From: Gammaproteobacteria bacterium
Lineage (GTDB): Bacteria; Pseudomonadota; Gammaproteobacteria; Burkholderiales; Gallionellaceae
NCBI GenBank assembly: GCA_018813765.1
Contig: JAHJBC010000001.1
Coordinates: 310,001 to 374,000 of the forward strand
DNA length: 64,000 bases
Direction: 5' to 3'
Made by a program: the position numbers and the translations under genes
The notes under the pieces: model-generated
Databases searched by the model: none
Told to the model about the DNA's origin: nothing
Seen by the model: only the letters and a program-made list of their open reading frames with translations
Shown here: piece by piece, positions 26,827 through 36,528 of the stretch
How positions within the stretch are numbered: the stretch's first letter is position 1
How the letters are laid out: each line of letters starts with the position of its first letter

Positions 26827-28320
26827 ATGTTTGAATCTGCCGAACTCGGACACAAGATAGACAAGGCAACTTACGACAAGGAAGTGCCCGCCCTGCGCGA
26901 GGCGCTGCTGGATGCGCAGTTCGATCTGGCGGAAAAGGCGAAATTCCCGGTCATCATCCTCATCGGCGGCGTCGACGGCGCCGGGCGCGGCGAGACCGTG
27001 AACCTGCTCAACGAGTGGATGGACCCGCGCTTCATCCAGACCCACGGCATGGGAGAGCCCTCCGACGAAGAACTGGAGCGTCCCATGATGTGGCGCTTCT
27101 GGCGCGCTTTGCCGCCCAAGGGCAAGGTCGGCGTGTTCCTGGGCTCGTGGTACACCTGGCCCATTCTGAATCGCGCCATGGGTTATACCAAGGCCGCCGA
27201 ACTCGATCAGAGCCTGGAGCGCGCCAAGCGTCTGGAGAAGATGCTGACCGACGAGGGTGCGCTGATCATCAAGTTCTGGCTGCACCTGTCCAGGGACAAA
27301 CAGGAAAAGCGCCTGAAAGCGCTGGAGAAAAACCCCAAGACGCGCTGGCGCGTCACCAAACGCGACTGGGACCACTTCAAGCGCTACGACAAGTTCGTCG
27401 CCATCCATGAGAGCGTCATCCGCCACACCAGCACTGCCGAAGCGCCATGGATCGTAGTCGAGGGCGAGGATGCGCGCTATCGCGGACTGACCGTCGGCAA
27501 GGTCATCCTCGAGGCGATCCGCAAACGCCTGGCCGATACAGACAAGAAAAAAGACCTCACGGCCCGTGCCGCACCGCTGCTACCGCCCATCGACAAGCTC
27601 AACATCCTGGAGACGCTCGACCTCACGCAAAAACTGGACAAGAAAAAGTTCTCAGCCGATCTGGAAAAGTATCAGGGCAAACTGGCCATGCTCACGCGCG
27701 ACCCGCGTTTCAAACAAATCACCGTGGTGACCGTGTTCGAGGGTAACGACGCCGCCGGTAAGGGCGGCAGCATCCGCCGCATCACCGGCGCGCTCGAAGC
27801 GCGGCTTTATCAGGTCATCCCGATTGCCGCGCCGACCGAGGAAGAACGCGCGCAACCTTATCTGTGGCGTTTCTGGCGCCATGTGCCGCGCAAGGGTCGC
27901 GTCACCATTTTCGACCGTTCATGGTACGGCCGCGTGCTGGTGGAGCGAGTGGAAAAGTTCTGTTCCGAAACCGACTGGATGCGCGCCTACGGCGAGATCA
28001 ACGATTTCGAGGCGCAGCTCACGCGCCATGGCACCGTCGTCGTTAAATTCTGGCTGACCATCAGCAAGGAAGAACAACTGCGCCGCTTCAAGGCACGCGA
28101 GAAGATCGGCTTCAAGCGCTTCAAGATCACCGAGGAAGATTGGCGCAACCGCGAAAAATGGGACGCCTATGAGCAGGCCATCGGCGACATGGTTGACCGC
28201 ACCAGCACCGAAGCCGCGCCGTGGACGCTGGTGGAGGCCAACGACAAGAACTTCGCGCGCATCAAGATATTGAAGACGCTGTGCCAGCGGATCGAGTCGG
28301 CGATGAAAAAATTGAAATGA
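26827..28320 (+). CDS. pap: Two-domain PPK2: polyphosphate:AMP phosphotransferase
   Basis: A 497-residue tandem PPK2 protein. The N-terminal domain has the Walker A-like GGVDGAGRG with Arg54 where the catalytic Lys belongs. The C-terminal domain has an intact EGNDAAGKGG with Lys312, followed by DRSWYGRVLVERVE. One degenerate and one active module is typical of class II PPK2 (Acinetobacter PAP, PA3455 type), which use polyphosphate to make ADP from AMP. ATG 26827 follows AAAGGAGGCGCC. It is 17 bases after sixA, so they are likely co-transcribed. Confidence 0.93.
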   Translation: MFESAELGHKIDKATYDKEVPALREALLDAQFDLAEKAKFPVIILIGGVDGAGRGETVNLLNEWMDPRFIQTHGMGEPSDEELERPMMWRFWRALPPKGKVGVFLGSWYTWPILNRAMGYTKAAELDQSLERAKRLEKMLTDEGALIIKFWLHLSRDKQEKRLKALEKNPKTRWRVTKRDWDHFKRYDKFVAIHESVIRHTSTAEAPWIVVEGEDARYRGLTVGKVILEAIRKRLADTDKKKDLTARAAPLLPPIDKLNILETLDLTQKLDKKKFSADLEKYQGKLAMLTRDPRFKQITVVTVFEGNDAAGKGGSIRRITGALEARLYQVIPIAAPTEEERAQPYLWRFWRHVPRKGRVTIFDRSWYGRVLVERVEKFCSETDWMRAYGEINDFEAQLTRHGTVVVKFWLTISKEEQLRRFKAREKIGFKRFKITEEDWRNREKWDAYEQAIGDMVDRTSTEAAPWTLVEANDKNFARIKILKTLCQRIESAMKKLK

Positions 28321-28328
28321 AGTAGCTG

Positions 28329-28631
28329 TCAGCCCTTATTCTTTTCCTGCACCAGCACATAAGGCCTGGCCACCACCGCCCAGACCAGCGCATCCGCCTC
28401 ATACCAGGCCAGCGCCTGCTGGTCGGATACGCGGGCGATCAACCCGGCCTGCATCCACTGCGAAACCTGAGCGGCATTATCTTCGGATATCTGTAACGCC
28501 ACCTCGACCAGATCGAGTTCGGGGCTGACCGCGATGGCAGCGCCGCTGGCAAAAAAGACCTGCAATTCCCGCCAGGCGATCTGTGCGGTCTCCAGATTGA
28601 CGCTGGCGCGTTTGAATTCCTGCTCGTTCAT
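28329..28631 (-). CDS. DUF2288 family protein
   Basis: A 100-residue protein matching my memory of the DUF2288 pattern: ASVNLETAQIAWRELQVFFASGAAI, then SPELDLVEVALQISEDN, and the ending ALVWAVVARPYVLVQEK. Function is unknown; no transmembrane segment or catalytic motif is evident. It is last in a run with the 118-residue unknown gene and the gamma carbonic anhydrase gene (gap 19 bases upstream). It converges on pap. Confidence 0.78.
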   Translation of the reverse strand: MNEQEFKRASVNLETAQIAWRELQVFFASGAAIAVSPELDLVEVALQISEDNAAQVSQWMQAGLIARVSDQQALAWYEADALVWAVVARPYVLVQEKNKG

Positions 28632-28650
28632 CTTTCTAGTTCCACAACAT

Positions 28651-29007
28651 TCATTCCTCTTCCGGATTGCGGCTCTCCAGCTCGTCCCATAGCGCCTTGG
28701 CCAAAGCGGTCCAGGCCACCTCCTTCGAGGACATCGTATCGATCTCAGTTATGTATCCGGGACCAAAAGCCTTGATGTTCGCCTCGTGCAACATCATCAC
28801 CATGCTGAACAACTCCACCTTGGCTCTTGCCTTCCTGTCACCATGCTTGGCAGCGTCCTTGAATCGCTCCATGTTCTGCAGCACATCATGGGCGAACAGG
28901 CGTACCTGATACGCATCGGAATAATCAAGACCCAGCCCGATGCAGTGGCGTTCGATCTCCAGCTCCAGCTCATCGGCATCTTTCTGCAGGAACTCGTCGG
29001 AGTGCAT
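28651..29007 (-). CDS. Conserved-looking hypothetical protein
   Basis: I do not recognise this 118-residue acidic, mostly helical cytoplasmic protein (MHSDEFLQKDADELELEIERH ... GPGYITEIDTMSSKEVAW). There is no signal peptide or membrane segment. ATG 29007 is three bases after the gamma carbonic anhydrase stop, so the two are probably translated together; longer in-frame readings run through that gene and are spurious. Codon use resembles the neighbours, arguing for a resident gene. Confidence 0.7.
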   Translation of the reverse strand: MHSDEFLQKDADELELEIERHCIGLGLDYSDAYQVRLFAHDVLQNMERFKDAAKHGDRKARAKVELFSMVMMLHEANIKAFGPGYITEIDTMSSKEVAWTALAKALWDELESRNPEEE

Positions 29008-29009
29008 GG

Positions 29010-29546
29010 CTACCTGCTTCCGGCCAGGTAATCGTATTTCACATGGATGTAATGCTCGGCGGAATAGCGCAATTTTGCGATCTCCTCCGGCGTCAGATCG
29101 CGCACCAGCTTGGCCGGACGGCCGATGTACAACTTGCCGCTCTCCAGCACCTTGCCCGGCGACACCAGACTGCCCGCGCCTATCATCACATGGTCGGGGA
29201 TCACCACATCGTCCAATATGATCGAACCGATGCCGATCAGGCACTCGTTGCCGATGGTGCAGCCATGTAGCACCACAGAATGCCCCACCGTCACAAAGTC
29301 GCCGATGATGAGCGGCGAACCCTCCGGCTTGTCCTTGGACTTGTGCGTCACATGGCCCATGGTCAGATCCTGCACGTTCGTGCCGCGCCCGATCACGATG
29401 CGGTTCACATCGCCGCGCAGCACCGTGTTGCACCAGACGGAGCTGTCGTCGCCGATGGTCACATCGCCGATCACCTGGCAAGAGGGGTGCAGGTAGATGC
29501 GGGAGCCGAGGGTGGGGGTGGTGTTGAGGTAATTGGAGAGTGGCAT
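29010..29546 (-). CDS. Gamma carbonic anhydrase family protein
   Basis: A 178-residue left-handed beta-helix protein with hexapeptide repeats (GDVTIGDDSSVWCNTVLRGDVNRI, VIGRGTNVQDLTMGHV). The zinc-type histidines are in GHVTHKS and GHSVVLHG. It ends in a helix (LTPEEIAKLRYSAEHYI) typical of the YrdA/PaaY group. Enzyme activity in this group is variable. ATG 29546 is preferred to an upstream start because homologues begin close to NYLNTTPTLG. It lies 17 bases after the DUF2442 gene. Confidence 0.9.
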   Translation of the reverse strand: MPLSNYLNTTPTLGSRIYLHPSCQVIGDVTIGDDSSVWCNTVLRGDVNRIVIGRGTNVQDLTMGHVTHKSKDKPEGSPLIIGDFVTVGHSVVLHGCTIGNECLIGIGSIILDDVVIPDHVMIGAGSLVSPGKVLESGKLYIGRPAKLVRDLTPEEIAKLRYSAEHYIHVKYDYLAGSR

Positions 29547-29563
29547 GGTAATTGAATAGAACC

Positions 29564-29872
29564 TCAAATTTTTCGGGGTTTGTCACTACTGTAATCAGCG
29601 GGTGTTTCGGCAGCTTTGAGACCAACGACATCAGACTCGGATATTTGCAGACCCGCCAGCAAGGTCTCAGGCGCAATGTCCTGTTCATGCGGCCAAGTAA
29701 CCGCACCAAACTGGATGCCGACCTGATTGAAATAATGCTCATTCTTCAATTCACGGAAAACTCCAAAATCCAGATAGGGTTTCAAGTCAAAAACACCCTT
29801 GCGCCCGTCCTCCACTTCTACATAGATGCGGTGGTCCGGCAGCGGCTTAACGAGTTTCACATCCCAGTACAT
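29564..29872 (-). CDS. DUF2442 domain protein
   Basis: A 102-residue protein: MYWDVKLVKPLPDHRIYVEVEDGRKGVFDLKPYL is the DUF2442 pattern, with the following FRELKNEHYFNQVGIQFGAVTWPHEQDIAPETL. The start is ATG 29872, seven bases after the DUF4160 stop and with GAGG in front; an upstream in-frame start at 29914 overlaps that gene and is less likely. DUF4160-DUF2442 pairs recur widely in bacteria and are often suspected to be toxin-antitoxin-like modules, without proof that I know. Confidence 0.82.
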   Translation of the reverse strand: MYWDVKLVKPLPDHRIYVEVEDGRKGVFDLKPYLDFGVFRELKNEHYFNQVGIQFGAVTWPHEQDIAPETLLAGLQISESDVVGLKAAETPADYSSDKPRKI

Positions 29873-29879
29873 AGCGACC

Positions 29880-30146
29880 TCACAACGGAGCGATCTTGTA
29901 GGGGTTTTCACCATTGACCGCCAACTCCCAATCGGCCATCAACTCGTCGCGGTGCAGCTCAATCCATGCTTGCACCAGGCGCAACTGCTTGCGCGGCAAC
30001 TCGCCGGATAGAATCTCACCGTCAGCAATACTGATGGATGCTTCGAACTCGGCGTACTTCGCATGCAGATGCGGCAAATTGTGATGCTGATTGTCGATCA
30101 GATACAGGCGGATGATGATGCCGTAAAACATGGAGATGATGGGCAT
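29880..30146 (-). CDS. DUF4160 domain protein
   Basis: An 88-residue protein opening MPIISMFYGIIIRLYLIDNQHHNLPHLHAKYAEFEA, the DUF4160 hallmark (PHLHAKY), then ISIADGEILSGELPRKQLRLVQAWIELHRDELMADWELA. Histidine-rich but with no proven enzyme activity. A strong ribosome site (GGAGG, six bases before ATG 30146) is visible. It is transcribed with the DUF2442 gene downstream. The upstream 134 bases hold a repeated GACCC(C)TTTA motif and no gene. Confidence 0.83.
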   Translation of the reverse strand: MPIISMFYGIIIRLYLIDNQHHNLPHLHAKYAEFEASISIADGEILSGELPRKQLRLVQAWIELHRDELMADWELAVNGENPYKIAPL

Positions 30147-30198
30147 GTAAGACCTCCAGTGATACGAAGTTAAATCACATTACGGTCTTCCCCGAATT

Positions 30199-30256
30199 TA
30201 ATTCGAGTCTGACCCCTTTAGCTCTTTAGCTATTTACGAACATGACCCTTTAAGTT
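30199..30256. repeat. Short intergenic repeat-like stretch with GAGTCTGACCCC
   Basis: This gap contains AATTCGAGTCTGACCCCTTTAG followed by a second TGACCCTTTAA and two TAGCT(C)TTTAGCT units. I associate the GAGTCTGACCCC word with dispersed intergenic repeats near REP-associated (Y1) transposases, but that is memory only. No gene is visible between 30147 and 30280. Confidence 0.35.
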
Positions 30257-30280
30257 CGTTAGTTTCGATTGTGGTCCGTC

Positions 30281-30853
30281 TTATGAGCATGAAGATCTGA
30301 TGTCCAATTCATACTGTTTGAACATACTTTCATGGCCCTCAACAAATCTCAGCTCGGAGTAGCTCCAAAAATAGATCTGATTGTTCTTCACGTAATAGGC
30401 ATGTTCCGGAGAAAACTCACCCTGATTTATTACTGACCGGACGAAACTGTTAATACTGCTGCATTGTGGTTTGACTTTACCAATCTCAACCTCGATGAAC
30501 GCAAATTTGACAACATCCGCAACAACCAAAAATACAATGATGAATACGACATTGAATATCGCTGGCATATATTTTCGTTCTTCGATAAGAAGCTTTTTGT
30601 ATATGGATTTGGATAGCAGTATTGAAATGACGAGTGAAAGAATAGCAACAGGAAGCAGAAATGCAAAAAATTTGATACTAAATGCAATTAGTAGTGGAAG
30701 CAGAGGCAGAAGGAGAATCGGAAAGAGCAGACCCAGATTCAGAAATGAAAACATGCTCCAAACGATATATGTTTGGAAAAACGCGGAGCGGTAGCTTAAT
30801 TTCGCTACGTTAACACCTTGCCCATTGTCGACAGGCCTGTTGTCGGCTTTCAC
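30281..30853 (-). CDS. Predicted membrane protein, unknown function
   Basis: A 190-residue protein with about three hydrophobic helices: near residues 30-65 (SMFSFLNLGLLFPILLLPLL), 65-85 (FAFLLPVAILSLVISILL) and 98-118 (FNVVFIIVFLVVADVVKFAF). A hydrophilic C-terminal domain with two Cys follows. I do not recognise a family. It is visibly AT-richer than its neighbours, suggesting transfer. The frame-defining start is GTG 30853, four bases after the pyrC stop, so it may be expressed from the pyrC message. Confidence 0.6.
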   Translation of the reverse strand: MKADNRPVDNGQGVNVAKLSYRSAFFQTYIVWSMFSFLNLGLLFPILLLPLLPLLIAFSIKFFAFLLPVAILSLVISILLSKSIYKKLLIEERKYMPAIFNVVFIIVFLVVADVVKFAFIEVEIGKVKPQCSSINSFVRSVINQGEFSPEHAYYVKNNQIYFWSYSELRFVEGHESMFKQYELDIRSSCS

Positions 30854-30857
30854 GCCG

Positions 30858-31892
30858 TTACCCCACCAGCTTCCACTTCATCTTCTCCCCCGCCCTCAGC
30901 GGCACGAGCCGATGCTCGCCGAACCCGACCGACGCCGGAATCTCCCACTCTTCCTTGCGTAGCGTGGCCTTCTCCGTGTTGCGCGGCAGCCCGTAGTAGT
31001 CCGCACCGTAGAAGCTGGCGAAGGCCTCCAGCTTATCCAGCGCACCTGCTGCCTCGAACGCTTCGGCATACAGTTCAATGGCGCTGTGCGCGGTATAGCA
31101 ACCGGCGCAGCCGCAGGCGTTCTCTTTGGTGTGTTGCGCGTGCGGGGCGCTGTCGGTGCCGAGGAAGAATTTCTTGCTGCCGCTGGTGGCGGCTTTGACA
31201 AGGGCTTCGCGGTGCGTTTCGCGCTTGAGGATCGGCAGGCAATAGAAGTGCGGGCGGATGCCGCCGCCGAGCATGGCGTTGCGGTTGTAGAGCAGGTGTT
31301 GCGGGGTGAGGGTGGCGGCGATGGTGTCGGGTGCGCTAGTCACAAACTGTACAGCATCCTTGGTGGTGATGTGTTCGAACACCACGCGCAGTTCGGGCAG
31401 GTCTTTCAGCAACGGTTGCATGACGCGGTCGATGAACACGGCTTCGCGGTCGAAGATGTCGATGTCGGCGCTGGTGACTTCGCCGTGCACCAGCAGCGGC
31501 ATGCCGTAACGTTGCATCTCTTCCAGCACGGCGTAGGTCTTGCGCAGGTCGGTGACGCCTGCGTCCGAATTGGTGGTGGCGCCCGCCGGATACAGCTTCA
31601 CAGCGCGAACGTATTCGGTCATCCTTGCAGCAGCAATTTCAACTATGGAAGTATTGTCAGTAAGGTACAGAGTCATCAATGGCTCGAACTTCATTCCTGC
31701 TGGCAATGCCTTGAGGATGCGCTCGCGGTAATCCACGGCCTGCGCGGTGGTGGTGACGGGCGGGCGCAGATTGGGCATGACGATGGCGCGGGCGAATTGT
31801 CTGGCGGTGTCAGGCAGCACCGAGGCCATGAGTGCGTCGTCGCGCAGGTGGAGGTGCCAGTCGTCGGGGCGGGTGATGGTGAGGGTTTTCAT
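30858..31892 (-). CDS. pyrC: Dihydroorotase (catalytic, E. coli-type)
   Basis: A 344-residue zinc enzyme of pyrimidine synthesis. The metal motif [10 protein letters not shown] is intact near residue 11-20, followed by [11 protein letters not shown], the carbamylated-Lys region ([13 protein letters not shown]), [18 protein letters not shown] and [13 protein letters not shown]. It therefore supplies the activity missing from the pyrX product at 5593-6867. It lies apart from the other pyr genes, downstream of a C/G-run inverted repeat. Confidence 0.96.
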   Translation of the reverse strand: MKTLTITRPDDWHLHLRDDALMASVLPDTARQFARAIVMPNLRPPVTTTAQAVDYRERILKALPAGMKFEPLMTLYLTDNTSIVEIAAARMTEYVRAVKLYPAGATTNSDAGVTDLRKTYAVLEEMQRYGMPLLVHGEVTSADIDIFDREAVFIDRVMQPLLKDLPELRVVFEHITTKDAVQFVTSAPDTIAATLTPQHLLYNRNAMLGGGIRPHFYCLPILKRETHREALVKAATSGSKKFFLGTDSAPHAQHTKENACGCAGCYTAHSAIELYAEAFEAAGALDKLEAFASFYGADYYGLPRNTEKATLRKEEWEIPASVGFGEHRLVPLRAGEKMKWKLVG

Positions 31893-31935
31893 GGTGTCAT
31901 TTTAGCTTGGATAGCTGATTGATATGGCCTGCGCT

Positions 31936-32024
31936 CTTCCCCCCTTTAGAAAAGGGGGGCGGGGGGATTTGAGTTTCCCTGAGAAGCAAAATCCCCCTCA
32001 ATCCCCCTTTGTCAAAGGGGGAGG
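31936..32024. repeat. Inverted pair of C-run/G-run palindromes
   Basis: Two related palindromes face each other: 31936-31970 (CCCCCCTTT-agaa-AAGGGGGG plus GGGGGGATTT) and 31988-32024 (AAATCCCCCTCAATCCCCC-TTTGTCAAAGGGGGAGG). Seventeen bases separate them. This looks like a small non-autonomous mobile palindrome of the CCCCCTTTG-AAAGGGGG type found scattered in many genomes. It lies between pyrC and rsmI, where no gene is present. Confidence 0.75.
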
Positions 32025-32058
32025 TGTGTCGAACCCTTTGGCGTGCCGCTGGAATATC

Positions 32059-32904
32059 TCAGTCATTCGTTTCTTCCTTAAGCGCCAGCGCGCGCTGGTA
32101 CAACTCGTTCTTGTTGCCGCCGGTGATCTTTACCGCGAGCTGCACAGCCTGTTTGAGCGGCAGTTCTTCCAGCAGCAGGGCCAGCGTTCGTTCCGTATCG
32201 GCATCCAGCCCTTCGCGCGCCACCGCGCCCGACACCAGCAGCACGAATTCGCCGCGCTGGTTGTTGGGGTCGCTGTTGAGCCAGGCCATGGCTTTGCCCA
32301 GTTTGCAGCGGTGGATGCTCTCGAACAGTTTGGTGATCTCTCGCGCGAACACGATCTCGCGTTCGTCACCGAACACGGCCAACAGGTCTTCGGTGCATTC
32401 GAGGATGCGGTGCGGGGCTTCGTAGAACACGAGGGTGCAGGGATACTCGACCAGTGCTTGCAGCGCTGAGCGGCGCGCGCCGGATTTGTTGGGCAGGAAG
32501 CCGTAGAACAGGAAATGTGGCGCACTGAGACCAGAAGCTGATAACGCGGTGACTGCCGCACTCGCCCCGGGGATGGGGATGACGCGGAATCCCGCGTTGC
32601 GCACGGCTTCGACCAGCACCGCGCCGGGATCGCTCACCGCGGGGGTTCCGGCATCGGTCACCAGCGCGACGTTCTGCCCCTGCTGTAACAATGCGATGAC
32701 CTTTTCAGCCGCGCCGCGCTCGTTGTGCTGGTGCAGCGCGAGCAGCCTGGCATCACTGATGCCGTGATGTTGCAGCAGATGTTTTGTATTGCGCGTATCC
32801 TCGGCGGCGACGGTATCCGCCGCGCCCAGCACTTCCAGCGCGCGCAGTGTGATATCACTTAGATTTCCAATCGGGGTGGCGACTACATATAATGCGCACT
32901 CCAA
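32059..32904 (-). CDS. rsmI: 16S rRNA (cytidine1402-2'-O)-methyltransferase RsmI
   Basis: A roughly 281-residue SAM-dependent methyltransferase of the tetrapyrrole-methylase fold. LYVVATPIGNLSDITLRALEVL, AAEDTRNTKHLLQHHGI, ALVTDAGTPAVSDPGAVLV, FYEAPHRILECTEDLLAVFG and the C-terminal helix pair are diagnostic. No ATG lies upstream of the conserved start; TTG 32904 (MECALYVV) is chosen, with AGGGAAG upstream. TTG 32928 is the alternative. It diverges from lpoA with at most about 40 bases between starts, as in the E. coli yraL-yraM pair. Confidence 0.94.
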   Translation of the reverse strand: MECALYVVATPIGNLSDITLRALEVLGAADTVAAEDTRNTKHLLQHHGISDARLLALHQHNERGAAEKVIALLQQGQNVALVTDAGTPAVSDPGAVLVEAVRNAGFRVIPIPGASAAVTALSASGLSAPHFLFYGFLPNKSGARRSALQALVEYPCTLVFYEAPHRILECTEDLLAVFGDEREIVFAREITKLFESIHRCKLGKAMAWLNSDPNNQRGEFVLLVSGAVAREGLDADTERTLALLLEELPLKQAVQLAVKITGGNKNELYQRALALKEETND

Positions 32905-32943
32905 TTTTTGTACGGCTTCCCTATGCAAACTCTAGCCCCTGTG

Positions 32944-34109
32944 ATGAAGTGGACGCGCGGTCTATTGGTCGCGGCACTATACGTGAGCGTGTTTGGCTGC
33001 GCCACTCCGCCGGCTCCGCCTGTAGCCGCCCCCGAGATGGAGGCGGCACCGGCGGTCGAGGCGGCGCCAGCCGAGCAACTACCGCCCGCAGAGGAAGCTG
33101 TTCTCCCCGAGTATGAGCGACCCGCAATAAAGTTGCTGCCCGTCGAAGGTGCCGAGCCGCACATCGCGCTGATATTGCCGCTCAAGTCGCCGGTCTTTGC
33201 CAAGGCAGCAGAAGCGGTGCAACAGGGTTTCATGGCCGCCGCGAGCATCACGCCGAACAGCCTGCCCGTGATGGTCTATCCCTGCGCCGATGAAGCCACG
33301 GAAGTATCCGAACTTTACCTCCAGGCTTTGCTGGCCGGGGCGGTCGCGGTGGCCGGGCCGCTTACCCGCAACGGCGTCGCCGCACTGGCCGCGAGCGGCG
33401 ATCTGGCGACCCCGACGCTGGCTTTGAACATCCTCGACGAGCCGCGCGACGACCTGTTGTATTTCTTCGGCCTTCCGGCTGAAGTCGAAGCGCGCCAGAC
33501 CGCCCAGCGTGCTTCCGATATCGCCCTGTACAGCGTCAGCATCATCCATACGGGTTCGTCCTTTTCGAAGCGGCTGGCCCAGGCTTTTGCGGACGAATGG
33601 GTTCGGCTCGGCGGCTATATCCAGACCGAGATCCTGTACAAGGGCGATCCCGCAGAGATCCGCGCGTTGACGCCGCAACTGGGCGCCTCCGTTTTCATCG
33701 CGGCCGAAGTGGAGAAGGCGCGCAGGCTGCGCCCCTTCATCGACCCCATGCTGCCGGTGTATTCCACGTCGCAGATCTTTTCCGGCAACGCCAACACGCT
33801 GGTCAACTTCGACATTTCCGATGTGCGTTTCGTCGACATGCCGTGGATGCTACAGCCCGATCATCCCGCAGTGATGATCTATCCGCGCGCGGAAACGCCG
33901 ATGGCGCCCGACATGGAACGCCTGTATGCGCTGGGCATCGATTCCTGGCGCTTGTTGCAGTTAATGTTCGATCAGAAGACCGCGCACACTCTGCCGCTGG
34001 ACGGCGTCACCGGCAAGATCACGTTGACCGGGCACCAGTTCCAGCGCGAGCCCTTGTTGGCAATCATGCGCGCAGGACAGGGCCTGCCCATGGGGAGCGT
34101 CATTCGTCC

Positions 34110-34113
<4 letters not shown>
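32944..34113 (+). CDS. lpoA: Penicillin-binding protein activator LpoA-like lipoprotein, short form
   Basis: A 389-residue outer-membrane lipoprotein precursor: MKWTRGLLVAALYVSVFGC ends in a lipobox Cys, followed by a Pro/Ala/Glu linker. The rest is a periplasmic-binding-protein-like fold (HIALILPLKSPVFAKAAEAVQQGF, GAVAVAGPLTRNGVAALAA, SVFIAAEVEKARRLRPFI, ALGIDSWRLLQLMF) of the LppC/LpoA family, which activates PBP1A. E. coli LpoA is far longer because of an N-terminal TPR domain absent here. ATG 32923 is an alternative start. Its stop overlaps yraN as ATGA. Confidence 0.86.
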
Positions 34114-35675
<1,562 letters not shown>

Positions 35676-35676
35676 A

Positions 35677-36165
35677 GTGAAATACCCCGCCCCCGATTTT
35701 GAGAGCAAGCTCTGCGCCCCCGGCGATTTTGCCGCACGGGTCGCCCTGCTGCCACGCGCGCTGGTGTTCACCAACGGCTGTTTCGACGTGCTGCACCGCG
35801 GCCATGTCACCTATCTGGCACAGGCGCGTGCGCTCGGTGCATCGCTCGTCGTCGGGGTGAACACCGATGCCTCGGTAAAGAAACAGGGCAAGGGCGACGA
35901 CCGCCCGATCAACTGCGAAACCGACCGCATGGCCGTGCTGGCCGCGCTGGAGTCCGTCAGCCTCGTGGTAGCATTCGACGAAGACACGCCGCTGAACCTG
36001 ATTCTGGCCTGCAAACCCGACATCCTGGTCAAAGGCGGCGACTGGAAGCCCAAAGACATCGTCGGCAGCAAGGAAGCCCAGATGTGGGGCGGCAAGGTCC
36101 ACAGCATCCCTTTCCTGCACGAACGCTCCACCTCATCCCTTTTGAAGAAAATCCGCTCACTATGA
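35677..36165 (+). CDS. rfaE2: D-glycero-beta-D-manno-heptose 1-phosphate adenylyltransferase (RfaE domain II)
   Basis: A 162-residue stand-alone nucleotidyltransferase activating heptose for LPS inner core. LVFTNGCFDVLHRGHVTYLAQA has the HxGH nucleotide site, then VGVNTDASVKKQGKG, RMAVLAALESVSLVV and DILVKGGDWKPKDIVG. The kinase half of HldE is absent, as usual in betaproteobacteria. The start is GTG 35677, one base after the dolP stop; its own stop overlaps the DUF971 gene as ATGA. Confidence 0.93.
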   Translation: MKYPAPDFESKLCAPGDFAARVALLPRALVFTNGCFDVLHRGHVTYLAQARALGASLVVGVNTDASVKKQGKGDDRPINCETDRMAVLAALESVSLVVAFDEDTPLNLILACKPDILVKGGDWKPKDIVGSKEAQMWGGKVHSIPFLHERSTSSLLKKIRSL

Positions 36166-36521
36166 CCATCGAAGTTCAGCCCACTGAAATCATCCTGCAC
36201 CAGCAATCGAAAACGCTGGAAATCGCATTCAACGACAACAAACGCTTCACGTTGCCGGCAGAGTTTTTGCGCGTATACACTCCCTCTGCCGAGGCGCGCG
36301 GACACAGCCCCGGACAGGAGACGCTGCAAGTTGGCAAGCGCCAGGTGGGCATCAAGGGCGTCGAGCCTGTCGGCACCTATGCGCTCAAGATCGACTTCGA
36401 CGACGGCCACGACAGCGGCCTGTACACCTGGGACTACCTGCACGAAATGGGCAGATACCAAGACGCTATGTGGCAGGAATACCTGAACAAGCTGGAAGCC
36501 GCAGGCGCGAGCCGCGATTAA
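36162..36521 (+). CDS. DUF971 (gamma-butyrobetaine hydroxylase-like N-terminal) protein
   Basis: A 119-residue protein with the DUF971 pattern: PTEIILHQQSKTLEIAFNDNKRFTLPAEFLRVYTPSAE, then VGTYALKIDFDDGHDSGLYTWDYL. In eukaryotes the fold is the N-terminal domain of gamma-butyrobetaine hydroxylase; the stand-alone bacterial protein has no established role but often neighbours ubiE, as it does here. ATG 36162 overlaps the upstream stop. Confidence 0.9.
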   Translation: MTIEVQPTEIILHQQSKTLEIAFNDNKRFTLPAEFLRVYTPSAEARGHSPGQETLQVGKRQVGIKGVEPVGTYALKIDFDDGHDSGLYTWDYLHEMGRYQDAMWQEYLNKLEAAGASRD

Positions 36522-36528
36522 TTATTGC

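Noticed and set aside
29008-29742. N-terminal extension of the 118-residue gene through the carbonic anhydrase gene
   Set aside because: The extension is a shifted frame of the beta-helix gene; ATG 29007 directly after the upstream stop is the sensible start.
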